64,000 bases of DNA from Fragilaria radians (GCA_900642245.1 CAAAJI010000017.1:390650-454649), one strand, 5' to 3'; numbered from the stretch's first letter, positions 1 to 10,566 are shown. Numbers and translations are program-made. The notes: generated from the sequence alone by a model not told the origin.

Positions 1-828
1 CCCTATGGTCCAACCACCCATACAGCAAGAATGCTATTAAATTTGTTACTACAGGCTGCAAGTCTCGACAATCTTCAGATAGATATCAAGATTACTATCT
101 ATCGAGTACAAAAGCAACTACAACCAAACGTCTTTGATGTTCCCGACTCGTACGATGACTTTGATGGTGTATTGTTACCAGGAAGCTTTTCAGCAGCCTA
201 CGATGAGGACGAATGGATTAGTCATTTAAAGGAGAATGTAATACGTAACGTCCTTTGGGAACAACAAATCCCTACAATGGGCATATGCTTTGGTCATCAA
301 GTTATCGCGCATACACTTGGGGATGATTCTTGTGGGCAAGCTGGTCCTTGTCCGTTGGGGAAACAGGTAGGATGGAGGACCTTTGATTGCAATCCGATTC
401 TCCCTTGTGATTCTGGTGTAGACAAGGCTGGAGAAACGTCGGACCGAGGACAACCAGTCCATTTGCTGTATACACATGGAGATATGGTAGTATCCCTCCC
501 ATCTGTCGCAAAATCATTGGGAGGTACTATCAATGTGCCTATTCTTGGAGCGGTATATTACGGCTCAGATGATTCGAACAAACCAATCTTTTGTACATTT
601 CAAGCTCATCCGGAGTATGCATCGGAAGGTCCCGAACAGCCAACACTTTATGCAAGCTTGGAACTAATGGAAAAACGAGGATGTATTGAAAATTTCAGTT
701 CTTATTTGGATAGTGTACAACAAAACTGGGAACGCATTTACAGAGACTCCATAGCCGTCACATTAGCGACGTGTCGTCTGTTAAAATGGTTCCCTAACCA
801 AGAAAAATCCATTGAAAAAATGTTTTGA
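1..828 (+). CDS. Class I glutamine amidotransferase-like protein, 5' end outside window
   Basis: The frame is open from base 1, so the ATG at 31 need not be the true start; the protein probably begins upstream of the window. Counting from that ATG, the nucleophile elbow GICFGHQ puts the catalytic Cys at residue 86, and QAHPEY gives His193 and Glu195, completing the Cys-His-Glu triad of class I (GATase1) domains. The Gly-Ser of LLPGSF (residues 48-53) fits the oxyanion-hole region. There is no attached synthetase domain, so this resembles the stand-alone GMP-synthase-like amidotransferases, whose substrates vary (amide transfer or gamma-glutamyl peptide hydrolysis). No intron is visible in the part seen. 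It converges on the GT90 gene, whose stop is only about 20 bp away. The family call is firm; the exact reaction cannot be read from sequence. Confidence 0.85.
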   Translation, partial: PYGPTTHTARMLLNLLLQAASLDNLQIDIKITIYRVQKQLQPNVFDVPDSYDDFDGVLLPGSFSAAYDEDEWISHLKENVIRNVLWEQQIPTMGICFGHQVIAHTLGDDSCGQAGPCPLGKQVGWRTFDCNPILPCDSGVDKAGETSDRGQPVHLLYTHGDMVVSLPSVAKSLGGTINVPILGAVYYGSDDSNKPIFCTFQAHPEYASEGPEQPTLYASLELMEKRGCIENFSSYLDSVQQNWERIYRDSIAVTLATCRLLKWFPNQEKSIEKMF

Positions 829-851
829 CAAATTAGTTTGTAGTTTGGAAG

Positions 852-2522
852 TCATCCTGGTCGTTGTTGTTTTAATTGTAGGAACACAGTTTCGTATTCT
901 AGTAAGAGTCGATATGCGTAGCACCGTTGGTCTTGAGGCCGTAGGTGTCGTTCCACTACCGTTCGTGCCTGATGGACGATGGCTTCTGCAAGATCCTTGT
1001 GGGACATTGCCCATCTCACTTGATCAGGCAAGTCACTCAAATCCTGCTTTACTGGAATATAATGAACCCATGGCATCACTCTTTCACTATACCATTCGCG
1101 ATATTTCGTTGCCTTGAATACTAATGTTCCTGATTGCAATAATTTTGGGAAACGTTCTGTGAATGCTAGAATGTCGTTCACACCCAACATATATATATAG
1201 TATTAATTATCGTGATCAAAAGCGAGAAATGAATTGTTAGTTACGCAGATAAAAAAATTTAATTTGCCCTTGGATCTTGCATACATACAGTTTCCATCCA
1301 CATCTAAGACGTATTTAAAATCTTGCATTTCCCTATAGGATATGGGATCTGCAACTCTGTATTTTTCATCTAACAATTGCCCCTTACTCTGGACAACACG
1401 AACGAATGCAAAATCATGACTTATATTCTGCCAAACCATTGGATTATTCATCCCATCAGTTTCTGTATTTACGAGATGGAAACGAGGTCCCTTTTCCCAT
1501 TGGCCTGTAGTCGACCCTCGCCATGTAATAGTATCCTTCCGGTCATTCCAAGCCTTTGGAGGGAGCCAATAATTCACGAGACGTTGTCGGATAGTTCCAA
1601 AGAATCCGATACTTAAATGATAGGGAAGTAACAAATTTGGCAATATTGTTGTGGTAGGATGTGTTTGATTCTCACCCAAATTTACTTTTTCATCGACAGC
1701 AGAGAATACTGGAAGACACAATCCATGGGAAGCCATGACGACTGCTGGCTCATCCATGATGTTCCAAACTACTGTGATGTTGCTATTTAGTTGACGCAAC
1801 GTGGGATGCAATAACCACTTAAACGCCCAAAGTTTGTAAATATGTTCAGCCTTTGCAAGCCACCAAGGTCGACCATCAAAGTCAGGAAAGGAATCTATAT
1901 CATGCGATTGTGACAAGATAATTTTATGATTCTCGATTCGAAAAACTAAGTATCCTCGAGTCGACGACGATGCCACTTTTTGGATCATTTCATCCATTGA
2001 AAGTGTACTGTTACACGCACGAAGCTGTCGCATCTGCTCTTCTATTGTTTCGTAGTAATCAGATGTTTCACAATTATGATACTTTGCGTAGGATAGCCAA
2101 GATCTAAGCGAAGGATTTGGTAATCTATGGTATCGATGTTGGTAGCGGTTGGAAAACGTCTTCCATTCAGAATCAGAAACGACCGCGATCCATGCAGATT
2201 GTACATTGTAAATACCAAGAAGGAGTAATAAAAGTAAGACGGATCCTATCCACATCCATATTGATCGTCGTTTTCGTTTATCACATCGACGACTATCATG
2301 ACACAACCAATGATGAGTGCCCGTGGTGGCAATGACATCAACATATTTCTCATGTTGGGGGCTTGTTTGTAGCAAAGGATCTAGATCTCCCAACACAGGA
2401 CTTGTGGAAAGTGGGGAAACCGATTCAGGTGGCGATGCATGGATACGCAACCTCATCGGAGGATGAGGATGAGGATGATTGATGTCGAAGCCAGAGAATG
2501 TGTTTAGTTTTGTCAATTGCAT
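852..2522 (-). CDS. GT90 (CAP10/POGLUT-like) glycosyltransferase, type II membrane protein, one intron
   Basis: Two exons, 2522-1289 and 1165-852, joined over a 123-nt intron (donor GTATGT, acceptor TTCTAG), give a 515-residue protein. This join restores the GT90 core DVDGN-SFTERFPKLLQSG followed by LVFK, which is broken in either frame alone. WRGSTTG lies at about 334-340 and HYIPVKQDLSDL near the C-terminus, both typical of the family. A basic patch DKRKRR (81-86) precedes one membrane helix (about 88-106), so a Golgi/ER lumenal enzyme is expected. Known GT90 members add glucose or xylose to secreted proteins or xylose to capsule polysaccharide; which applies here is unknown. The frame continues upstream to 2639, but that codon is TTG, and the first ATG is at 2522. 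The gene is divergent from the SWC4-like gene. Confidence 0.87.
1166..1288 (-). other. Intron of the GT90 gene
   Basis: Begins GTATGTATGC and ends GACATTCTAG on the minus strand. Splicing here is phase 1 and turns AAC T + CA into Asn-Ser within the conserved DGNSF motif. An unspliced read adds an unrelated tail and stops. Confidence 0.85.
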
Positions 2523-2627
2523 GTGAATCCGTTCCACAGAAATTGCACTATGAAGAGATTCTTTGTACCGTAGGGTTAGTAGTATACCTGTACTCAGCCT
2601 AGTTTTCACGGAACCATTGGTAAAATA
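2523..2627. promoter_or_regulatory. Short shared 5' region of two divergent genes
   Basis: Only 105 bp separate the ATG of the GT90 gene (-) from the ATG of the SWC4/DMAP1-like gene (+). Both promoters and 5' UTRs must fit here or overlap the neighbouring coding sequence. I see no clear TATA box. This is inference from spacing; no transcript data are available. Confidence 0.5.
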
Positions 2628-4280
2628 ATGACAGCCCAAACAGCAACAAAGGATGCTCCTTCGTCGTCACCACCTCCACTCCCTGCTAGTCATCATCCTT
2701 CTAGAGCTATGAAATTAGCAGGAATGAACCGAAACGTGATGAATCTGCTTACTGGAAGCACAAGCGACTCGGCTGTGTTACCACCAATTGTTCCCACCTT
2801 TATTGTTAAAGTAGGTGGAAAGGTGATATCTTCCCAGAAAAAATGTCGTAAATGGGAATGGGCGTCGTTTAAGACTTCGGCAAGGAGTGACGATCATGAA
2901 TTTCATCACTGGGTGAAAGCTGGAGTAGAATACTTGGACTATCCCTATGCTCGTTTTGACATTCATTTAGACCCAGTGACGTATAGTGATGATGAGTATC
3001 GAAAAAATTTGCACGATGATACATGGACCAAAAGTGATACAGATAAGTTGATAGAAATGGCGCGTATCTTTGAACTTAGATGGCCTGTTATCTTCGACCG
3101 CTGGTTGGACCATGATACTTCCAGAAAAATAGAAGACTTACAGTACCGCTTCTATTCTGTTGCTGCTTTTTTGTCACAAGCTCGCATCACAAAGCAAGCT
3201 GCGGCTGAAGTATCAGCGCTTTCCTCTATGCCTAATGCCGATACATCCGAATCTATTGTATTGGAAACGGCAGCTGCTCGTGCCATTGCTGCGGCAGAAC
3301 CAAATCATCAACCATTCTTTTCATCGATAGGGACCGGGACGACGAATAAGATACCGTTTGACCTGGCAAAGGAACGAGAACGTAGAGCTTGTTTGGAACA
3401 AATGTGGAATAGAACCAAGGAAGAGGAGGAAGAAGAGCTCGCTTTACGGAAGGAATTAAAGCTAATCGAAGCACAGTTACGGAAATTGAAAAAGTCTGGG
3501 GGACATATCTTGGCAGCCTCCAAGATATCCAGTCGAACTGTGTCACCTGTACCCACTAATTCTAATGAATCTGTGGCCCTGATTGAAAAGGCATTTTCAT
3601 CAACGGCGCCTACTCCTATGGCTCAAACGCCTTATTTGCAATCTGGTCGATTGGCTGCACCAGCAACGGGAGGGCCATTTGGAATTAACAAGGCAACTTT
3701 GAAACGTATGGAACTTGTGCTTGAGGAATTGCAGATTAGTCACAAACCGAAGGTACCAACAAAGCGTATTTGCGATTTGTACGATACAGTCCGCAAGGAC
3801 GTCTTAACTCTTTTGACGCTACAAAAAATTTTACTTCAAAAGGAGAGTCAATTACAAACTAAATCCTTACGCTTCACAAAATTGGGTGGTGGTGCCTCTG
3901 GTGGTAGTGGTAGAATCGATGAAGAAGCACTGTTGGGTATTACACCAGTGCATGTGCAAGCGCCCTTACCAGTAGCCAAAGCAAAGTCAAAGGTGACCAA
4001 GCCTCGGGCGAATCCTGTAACGTCTAAACCAATAGCATCCATCAAGGCACCTGTTATCAAAGTTATCAAGACAGAGGAGACAAAATCACCCAAGAAAGTG
4101 GCAGCACCCAAAAAGCGAAAAGTTAAGACTCAACCTGTGACGACGACGACGACGACGACAGCTATACCCACGACTAGTGAGATTCCAGCAGCAATTCCTG
4201 CTCCTCTAACATCCCAAGTGTCTACAGAAGTACAAGATGAAAAAATTGCAGCAGCGAAGAAGCGTCCTAGAAAGGCATAG
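2628..4280 (+). CDS. SWC4/DMAP1-like subunit of SWR1 and NuA4 chromatin complexes
   Basis: Single-exon, 550 residues. Residues about 76-183 match the DMAP1/SWC4 SANT-like domain: WEWASF, then PYARFD, TYSDDEY, WTKSDTDKLIEMARIFELRW and the IEDLQYRFYSV helix. Residues about 260-410 match the DMAP1 C-terminal region: a charged coiled coil (RTKEEEEEELALRKEL), then LEELQISHKPKVPTKRICD and the LLTLQKILLQKE helix. The tail is Lys/Pro/Ala-rich with a short threonine run encoded by an ACG repeat (about 4139-4158), and it ends in KKRPRKA, likely nuclear-localising. In yeast and animals this protein is shared by the SWR1 (H2A.Z exchange) and NuA4/TIP60 (histone acetyltransferase) complexes. The ATG at 2628 is the first in frame. 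The paralogue name (SWC4 or DMAP1) is only a naming choice. Confidence 0.93.
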   Translation: MTAQTATKDAPSSSPPPLPASHHPSRAMKLAGMNRNVMNLLTGSTSDSAVLPPIVPTFIVKVGGKVISSQKKCRKWEWASFKTSARSDDHEFHHWVKAGVEYLDYPYARFDIHLDPVTYSDDEYRKNLHDDTWTKSDTDKLIEMARIFELRWPVIFDRWLDHDTSRKIEDLQYRFYSVAAFLSQARITKQAAAEVSALSSMPNADTSESIVLETAAARAIAAAEPNHQPFFSSIGTGTTNKIPFDLAKERERRACLEQMWNRTKEEEEEELALRKELKLIEAQLRKLKKSGGHILAASKISSRTVSPVPTNSNESVALIEKAFSSTAPTPMAQTPYLQSGRLAAPATGGPFGINKATLKRMELVLEELQISHKPKVPTKRICDLYDTVRKDVLTLLTLQKILLQKESQLQTKSLRFTKLGGGASGGSGRIDEEALLGITPVHVQAPLPVAKAKSKVTKPRANPVTSKPIASIKAPVIKVIKTEETKSPKKVAAPKKRKVKTQPVTTTTTTTAIPTTSEIPAAIPAPLTSQVSTEVQDEKIAAAKKRPRKA

Positions 4281-4807
4281 AAAATGCACCTAATTGTTCA
4301 AATTTCACTGATAAGGAATTTGATCTTTTTTTTCTTGAAATGTTACTTGGAGGAACTTTATGGAGTGACTTATCGTATGAAGCAATCAAGTAGAGTACAG
4401 GCTGTCAGATTCCAAGACATTGAAGCAATCTACAACCCCTTACTCCAAGGTATATAGGAAAAAGTGTTGTGAGTGAAGTTCCCAACACGGATTAATTGAA
4501 TATTTGTTGGGACATGTCACACCGGTAGGATTATTTTCCATTGGTGATAGGGTTTTCTAGTTGGATTGACAATGATTATGGAAATGTAAGAGGAGCCTCT
4601 TCAGGCGGGGTATTAAAAGGCAAAAATTAACATTAGACATATGCACGACTAAAAGGAGAGTTATGTAAAGAAGAAAAACGTAGTTCATCAGCGGTGTTAC
4701 TTAGAAACTTTGGACTTGTACTGCTATGTGAATTGAATATGCAGTGTTCCAAAGTTATCGTGTGTTCTGTAAACAAGTTGTCATACACAGGAATAGTTAG
4801 CAGGTCT
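4281..4807. other. Convergent intergenic region, no gene seen
   Basis: 527 bp between the SWC4-like stop and the end of the dehydrogenase gene on the other strand. It holds both 3' UTRs. Short T-runs are present, but no open frame with a recognisable motif on either strand. Confidence 0.6.
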
Positions 4808-5794
4808 CTATTTGGGAGGCATTCGTAGTGCACCATCCAATCGAATCACTTCACCGTTGAGCATTGGATTTTGAAGAATAAATTCTACCAAGGCACCAAA
4901 TTCATCTGGTCGCCCGAGTCTTGCTGGGAGAGGGACTTGTTGACCTAGCTCTTGCTGTACTTGTTCTGGTAAGTTTTCCAATAAGGGTGTCTGGAATAAA
5001 CCGGGAGCCTATTCATGCAGGAAATGCGTTGTTAGAGCACCAACAGTAACATAAGGAGACACAAATGTGCTTTGCATATTCGAAACGTACAATAGTCATG
5101 ACTCGAATTCCCAGGGGGGATAAATCACGTGCCATGGGCAATGTCATTCCAACCAAAGCTGCTTTGCTTGCCGCGTATGCTACTTGGCCCTGTTGTCCGT
5201 CCATCGCAGCAATCGATGCTGTATGGATGATACATCCACGGATGCCATCTGAATCGGGATCTCGTAATGCCATCCTTGCAGCGGCTAGCCTAGCTACATT
5301 GAAACTTCCCAAAGTATTAATGTGCAAACATCTTTGAAAATCTTTCAGCGAATGAGGAATAAACTGAGGTGCGGCTGTGGAAGAAATATTGGCCTGATCA
5401 AGTTTGGGGGTTACTTTCTTCAATGTCTTTTGGGCTAGCCCTATTCCAGCACAGTTGATTACGGCATTGACTGAATCAAAAAAAAGATATCAACATGATA
5501 AACAACATGAGGTAAGGTATATTTTCTTTTATTGCCATCAAACTCCTACTAGGAAGTTATTTGTTACATACCAGGTTCTCCAAATAAATCTTCGACAACT
5601 TGTAATGCTGCATCAACTTGTTCCTCAGAGGTAACATCGGTATTCACAAAGCATTCTGCAGGACCAGAATATCGTTCCGAAGATACATCTGCAATGACAA
5701 TTTTTGCTCCCCGTTGCAGTAATCGATGAGCAGTGCCTGCACCCAATCCCGAAGCACCACCAGTTATTAAGCCAACAATATGAGACAACGACAT
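4808..5794 (-). CDS. HSD17B10-like short-chain dehydrogenase (3-hydroxyacyl-CoA dehydrogenase type-2), three exons
   Basis: Exons 5794-5572, 5470-5091 and 5008-4808 give 267 residues, close to the 261 of animal HSD17B10. The N-terminus has the NAD-binding motif LITGGASGLGAGTA. Across the first splice junction VNAVINCAGIG (the NAG-type motif) is rebuilt, and the catalytic Ser, YAASK and GIRVMTI follow in exon 2. Exon 3 supplies APGLFQTPLL and ends LNGEVIRLDGALRMPPK, which is specific to the HSD17B10 branch. Family members oxidise short and branched 3-hydroxyacyl-CoAs (isoleucine and fatty-acid breakdown) in mitochondria and, in animals, also serve in mitochondrial RNase P. The open frame runs upstream to a GTG at 5884, but the first ATG is 5794, so a cleavable presequence is uncertain. 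Confidence 0.92.
5009..5090 (-). other. Second intron of the HSD17B10-like gene
   Basis: 82 nt, donor GTACGT and acceptor GAATAG on the minus strand, phase 0. Its removal joins VMTI directly to APGLF, the expected family sequence. Confidence 0.85.
5471..5571 (-). other. First intron of the HSD17B10-like gene
   Basis: 101 nt, donor GTATGT and acceptor TTCAG on the minus strand, phase 1. Removal joins LFGEPG to VNAVINCAG. Confidence 0.85.
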
Positions 5795-6512
5795 TAGGAT
5801 GGCGCTATATTTGACAAACTTATGAGAACGTTGAACGGAACCAAAACTAAAGAATTTGTTTGTCAAGAATGTCAAAATGGACACCCAATACGATTGAAAA
5901 GTCGAAAACCATACTAGTAAGGCTACTTAGTACTGTACATTGGAAGAACCACGTTTAAATGCAGCATCATCACAACAAAATGTATTCATTACGCTAAAAG
6001 TTACATTAAAACTCGTGCTCAATGCTCATTTATCCTGAACATAGCCATATTCTATATGTATCCCCCTTTATCGGCTTAAGGAATAAATAGAGAACCAAAT
6101 GCAGAGTCTTGATATCATTATTTATTAGTCAATTTGTTAAATAGTTATATTCCAAAGTTCACTAAGTTGTCACTCTTAGGAGAGAAAATGTAGCTATACA
6201 TACCTAATTTCTTCTGATTTTTAACTTGTAGATAGGTAGAGATAGAGATGCCAGTGAATATTTTGAAAATCCAAATTCTGTTGTCCGTGTACCGTCTGAC
6301 CCACTCCCCTCCATTCAACAATTTCTTTTGGGTAAAAACAACTTTTTTCATTGATGTGCTTTTGTGGTTTTCCGATTGAGGGCTCCAACATTTCATCTTT
6401 GTGAGACTATTATTCTCATCCGTTGATTTCGTTATCCGCTGTATCGAAATATTGAGATACATTACGTGGTGTGTGTGAGTGTGTCTGTACTACTGAGTTT
6501 TGAATATAAAGT
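5795..6512. promoter_or_regulatory. Divergent intergenic region
   Basis: 718 bp between the HSD17B10-like start (-) and the RPA43 start (+). It must contain both promoters. A TG-rich stretch (GTGTGTGAGTGTGTCTG, about 6469-6485) lies just upstream of the RPA43 ATG. The open frames here lack recognisable motifs and are treated as chance. Confidence 0.4.
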
Positions 6513-7178
6513 ATGGGGAAGCGACGACATGACGAAACTGAAGAAGAGCGTAAAGCACGTAAACGTGCCAAGAAAGAAGCAAAAAAAGTAAAACGAGAAA
6601 GTACTGATTCTGATCGAGATTCCTCCAGAAATGACATGGACAATACAGAAAGTAGTTTTCAGCGAAAAACTATTCGCATGATATTCTCGTTGTATCCCTC
6701 ACATCTTGATGACATTATGATGGAGATCAACAGATCCCTGCGTCAAAATCTCTTAAGATATGTATCGGGTCTGAATGGAATTCTTTTGGCATTTGATAAT
6801 GTCCGTATTGTTCTGAATGGAGGTAGAAAGGTTGGAGTAATCCTAAATGAGCAGCCTCATCTGCATTATCTCGTTGATTTGGATGCTTTAGTATTCGCAC
6901 CAGACTCTGGAATGCATCTGCATGGAGTTGTAACCGAGTGCTTTGAATCTCATGTTGGTTTGCTTGTACACAAGTTTTTCAATGCAAGCGTTTCGTCTGA
7001 CCATCTGACTGCGTCGGGATATACATATGACGAGGAAGGGGTTTGGATCCATGACGGTGGATCCGCCATGATCGCGCCTGATGAAAGCCTAAGGTTCGAA
7101 GTGGAGAAGGTACACGAATGTGGGGGGACAATTTCAATGGAAGGAAAGAATCCTGTGGTTCCATATGATGGTAATTGA
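6513..7178 (+). CDS. RNA polymerase I subunit RPA43-like (RPB7-family stalk subunit)
   Basis: Single exon, 221 residues. The first ~45 residues are highly charged (KARKRAKKEAKKVK), a likely nucleolar/nuclear signal. From about 55 the protein follows RPA43: LYPSHLDDIMMEINRSL, LLRYVSGLNGILLAFDNVRI, then a PHLHYLVDLDALVFAP strand and the OB/S1-like part GMHLHGVVTECFESHVGLLVHKFFNASV, with GVW and SLRFEVEKV later. In yeast and animals Rpa43 pairs with Rpa14 in the Pol I stalk and contacts Rrn3/TIF-IA to start rRNA transcription. Length is shorter than animal RPA43 (over 300) because the long C-terminal tail is missing. An AATAAA motif lies about 65 bp after the stop. Confidence 0.88.
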   Translation: MGKRRHDETEEERKARKRAKKEAKKVKRESTDSDRDSSRNDMDNTESSFQRKTIRMIFSLYPSHLDDIMMEINRSLRQNLLRYVSGLNGILLAFDNVRIVLNGGRKVGVILNEQPHLHYLVDLDALVFAPDSGMHLHGVVTECFESHVGLLVHKFFNASVSSDHLTASGYTYDEEGVWIHDGGSAMIAPDESLRFEVEKVHECGGTISMEGKNPVVPYDGN

Positions 7179-7302
7179 ATGATTTTAATGTCCATTTGTA
7201 AGGAGTCATTCCAGTCATTCTTGATGGATCAAGTTAACATTCCATAAATAAAGATGCTTTAATACAAATATTTTAGAATTTCTTGGATGGTTTGTTTATT
7301 CA

Positions 7303-9892
7303 CTACTCGACAACCGAGATTTCAACGTTGTCATGCAACCCTTTGAGGAGCATCTGACCATTGAATTTAATTAACCCTTGGCGCTTCGCACTTTTCAATG
7401 TTCCGACTAGGGCCTCATAGGTATTTTGAACCACCTCATCATCAAACAAGGCACCAAATTTCACTCGTGGTTCACCGGAGCCAACACGACGAATATCCAA
7501 CAATAACTTGTGAACTTCGTCTTGCACTTGTGATGCGACTCCCAAAGACAAGATCTTCGACGGCGATTTGAATCCGTTGGCTATAGTTGCCTCTGATTGG
7601 ATCCTTCGAGGTGCTTTCCCTACCACCTTTGAAGGGAGAGCTGTATTTGCTGATTCCTGCTCTACTTGGCGCATTGGCCCTGGTGATATCATGGCTTGCT
7701 CACTCCAGCGTTTCAACATGAGGGGTCTTCTGGGAATTGACTTTGCTTGAAGTGCCTTTGGCGTAGCTTGGCGTGGTGAGCGCACTACCCGTGGTGGTAA
7801 TCCAACCAACTGTGAGGGGGAACGAAATATTGACGGTATGTTTATTCGACGGGGACTGGTACAGATTTCCATTTCAGAGTCACTCGCTACAACAATCTTC
7901 GTCTGCTCAAATTGAGTTGCGGCATCAGTATCGCTCAACGTACATATAACTTCATTCTTGAGATTTACTCTCATCGGCGATTTTGGAGCCTTTTTTTTCC
8001 TCAGATATTGAAAATTTTCTGAAACCTCCGAATCTGAGGTGATAGTTATATTTGGAGTTTTTTTGACATGCCTTTCATTATTAAATTCCTGTTTTTCGTC
8101 TTTTCTTTCCTTGCTTAAAAGTTTCAACGTATCAATTTTCGATTCCTTAGAGAGGGGAGTACTGCCCGCAAAAGCTTTGATGATCTTGACAGATGATGAC
8201 GGTGAGATAGCTCCTGTCTTAGAAAGAGAAGATTCTGCGACGGGGGGAGAGGAAAACTTTGGAGTCCTAGTCTTTTCCGCTGATAACGACTTTGAAAAAC
8301 TCGAGTTTGAGACTGGCGCTTGGTGAAAATCGGACTTTGGTGTCCACGCTTTTACAGACAATTTCGGTGAGGAAGCCTCATGCTTAGTAGATTTACACCC
8401 TGTATTCAATGGAGATGCAGACATTACAATCCAAGATTTTCTTGACGATGGAGTCACGGAAGTTACAAGCGCACTAGAATTTGACTCTGATGCGATGGGA
8501 GATGCTGATTTTGGAGTCCACACCTTTTCACATGATGAGGCTTTAGCGTCAATTTTACTTAAGGTCAATTCTGAAGCTAATGTAACAAGAGACTTTCCAT
8601 TGAAAGCCTTTAATGACAATGAAGGAGAGGAAGCCTCAAGATTTTCGGTGTTAAACGCAAAAATTTGGGGAGTAACAGGCGTTGAGGCACAACACTTTTC
8701 ACTGGATGACGACTTGGAAGCACAAGATGTTATCGCTGCTGCGAGGGGTGAAGCGAACTTCGAAGTCCCGCTGCTCAAGTCACATGGTGACAGTGTTGAT
8801 ACATGTAAAATATCCATTGTTGCAGGGAGGGCAGTATTTGTAGTTGGCATCATTCCATTTGATGAAGCGGTGAACGATTCATTAATCTCAAGATTTTGGG
8901 ATGTTGTGTACGATGAGGATGGGGAGGGATAAAGATCTACACCGTTTAACTTGCCAGAGGTAGGAGTAGAATATTTTGGTGTCCGAGATTTGAAACACGA
9001 TAACGGCGTGGAAGCGTCATGCCCATAAACCTTTGATCCTGCTGTTTGAGGATAAACTGCATTGCACCAAGATGCTACACTTGATGAAGGTGTAGGAGGA
9101 AGTTGCGGCTTTTCTGGTCTCGGTGTAACAGCTAGAAATAAATCTGGGTTTGAAGTCTCGCCATTTACAGATTTGGACGACTTGGAAGCTGCTAGGTCAT
9201 CAGGGTTTAATTTAGGATCATGCAGAGAGGTTGATGTAGAAACTTCGAGATGCGTAGTACTGTTCATTGATGATCTTTCGACTCTAGCTTTACAGGTTTG
9301 CGGGATCCATGCTCTCGCTGATAGGTTTGGAGTAGGCGATGTGATCGGTTTGGACATGGCTGAATATGAGTTGGGAGTCCAAGATTTGGAAAATGATTTT
9401 GGTTGCAAGGGTATCCTGTCGCTTGATGATCTGGTGATGCTAGCTTTCGGAGTCCATGAACGAAAACTCGATGAATTTCTTAGGGAGAAACTTTTTGGTG
9501 TATTTTCTCCATAGTCTTCGCTGTTGTCAAACTTATTACCATCTTCTTGGATGGAAATTACGACGTTGTCGTGCATACCTTTTAAAAGCATTTGCCCTTG
9601 AAAATGAACAAACCCTCGCTTTTTCGCGCATTTCAAAGTTCCAACGAGGGCTTCATAAAACTGTTCAACTTGAATGTCATCAAATAATTCACCAAACATC
9701 ACCTTTGGCATTGGGTCAGGGAATGTTGGTCCTATCCGACGAATATCTATCAGTAATTGCTGAATTTCGTCGTTTATTCTTTTCTACATTACAGCCATCA
9801 GAACCTTCACGCACAGGAAAACACTTATGGCTAGAACTTACCGCTTGCTCGTCCACCACATGATTCGAATTGCTTCGAGGTGTCATCGTCAT
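7303..9892 (-). CDS. Protein with two Costars domains flanking a long WTPK-repeat, Ser/Thr-Pro-rich linker; one intron
   Basis: Exon 1 (9892-9842) and exon 2 (9783-7303), joined across a GTAAGT...GTAG intron, encode 843 residues starting MTMTPRS. The first Costars domain spans about 18-97 (INDEIQQLLIDIRRIG; FYEALVGTLKCAKKRG; LLKGMHDNV). A second spans about 769-843 (EVHKLLLDIRRVG; YEALVGTLKSAKRQG; LLKGLHDNV). Costars is the small winged-helix-like domain of ABRACL and of the actin-binding STARS/ABRA C-terminus. The ~670-residue linker is disordered and carries at least six copies of a short motif (SWTPK, SWTPN, SRTPK, VWTPK, AWTPK, TRTPK) plus weaker ones (AWIPQ, SWIVM). Many SP/TP sites suggest proline-directed kinase control. 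A cytoskeletal role is inferred from the domain only. Known Costars proteins usually have one copy. Confidence 0.85.
9784..9841 (-). other. Intron of the double-Costars gene
   Basis: 58 nt, GTAAGT donor and AATGTAG acceptor on the minus strand, phase 0. It brings an ATG-containing 51-nt exon into frame with the first Costars domain, which otherwise lacks its opening helix and an upstream start. Confidence 0.75.
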
Positions 9893-10067
9893 CGTTATCG
9901 TTGCTTACAAAATTTGAGTTGAAACAGAAATTGTATTTTAATAAAAAAATGATCACTTGTAAGAACATACATGCAGTGCCAAGCAGCGAGTAACAAGAAA
10001 GAAACTAAGGCAACGGGATAGAAACTTAATAATTCTATATACAAATCCATAATTGAGCATTTCTTGC

Positions 10068-10280
10068 GAGCGATAAAGCATCTGTAGTAGCGAGATTTTC
10101 TTCAGGAGCCACCAGTATGGTACTACCGTACCATGACTTCAGTAGAATCGAAAACGGGCGAGTTCGAACTAAAACTGGTATCAATAAACCTGTCACATTA
10201 AAAAACCTTTTGAAGTTAGAATGGGTAAAGGAAAAGGTTCTATGTCCCATAGTGTAGCTCGTGTTGAAGGTGCCGGGTAA
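10068..10280 (+). pseudogene. Fragment resembling organelle/bacterial-type ribosomal protein uL16 (rpl16), frame-broken
   Basis: From 10200 the plus strand reads KKPFEVRMGKGKGSMSHSVARV before a stop at 10278. The core KKPxEVRMGKGKG is the signature of bacterial and mitochondrial uL16. Just before it another frame (10068-10197) is open and ends GINKPVT, as expected before KKP in uL16 (PVTKKP), so a frame change sits at about 10198-10200. The rest of uL16 is not convincing on either side. It could be a decayed nuclear copy, a mitochondrial-DNA insertion, or one exon of an unresolved gene. A tRNA-Asp-like remnant lies 0.5 kb away. Confidence 0.4.
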
Positions 10281-10566
10281 GCAGGTGGTATAGGAATAGG
10301 TACTGTCTTGATGCTTTAGTTTTTAGTTACATCACGTAATCCTTCTTTGAAAGATGAACTTTGAAAATGGCTATTTTAGAATTTGCATTAACAGAAGCTA
10401 TTTTTGCTCTTTAATGAAAGCATCTTTAAAGCTATTGCACTATAAAAATGGTGTGTACATTTCGGAAGAGCTTAATGTAATTCTCTTTCCATAGTACTGT
10501 TTTTTTATTCAAAAAATGAATTTGCAAGAATTTTACAGGAATTTCCAGAATTGTGTTGAATCGAAA

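Noticed and set aside
2523..2639. N-terminal extension of the GT90 protein to 2639
   Set aside because: The codon at 2639 is TTG, not ATG, and the extension overlaps the start of the divergent SWC4 gene. The first ATG is at 2522.
5795..5884. N-terminal extension of the HSD17B10-like protein resembling a mitochondrial presequence
   Set aside because: It begins with GTG and has no ATG before 5794; family similarity starts at 5794.
8039..9863. Several long plus-strand frames (95-150 codons) opposite the double-Costars gene
   Set aside because: They are antisense to a Ser/Pro-rich repeat region whose codon bias suppresses stops on the other strand, and they show no motif.
10035..10250. 71-codon minus-strand frame starting MGHRTFSF
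   Set aside because: It is antisense to the uL16-like RMGKGKG fragment, which has the recognisable motif.
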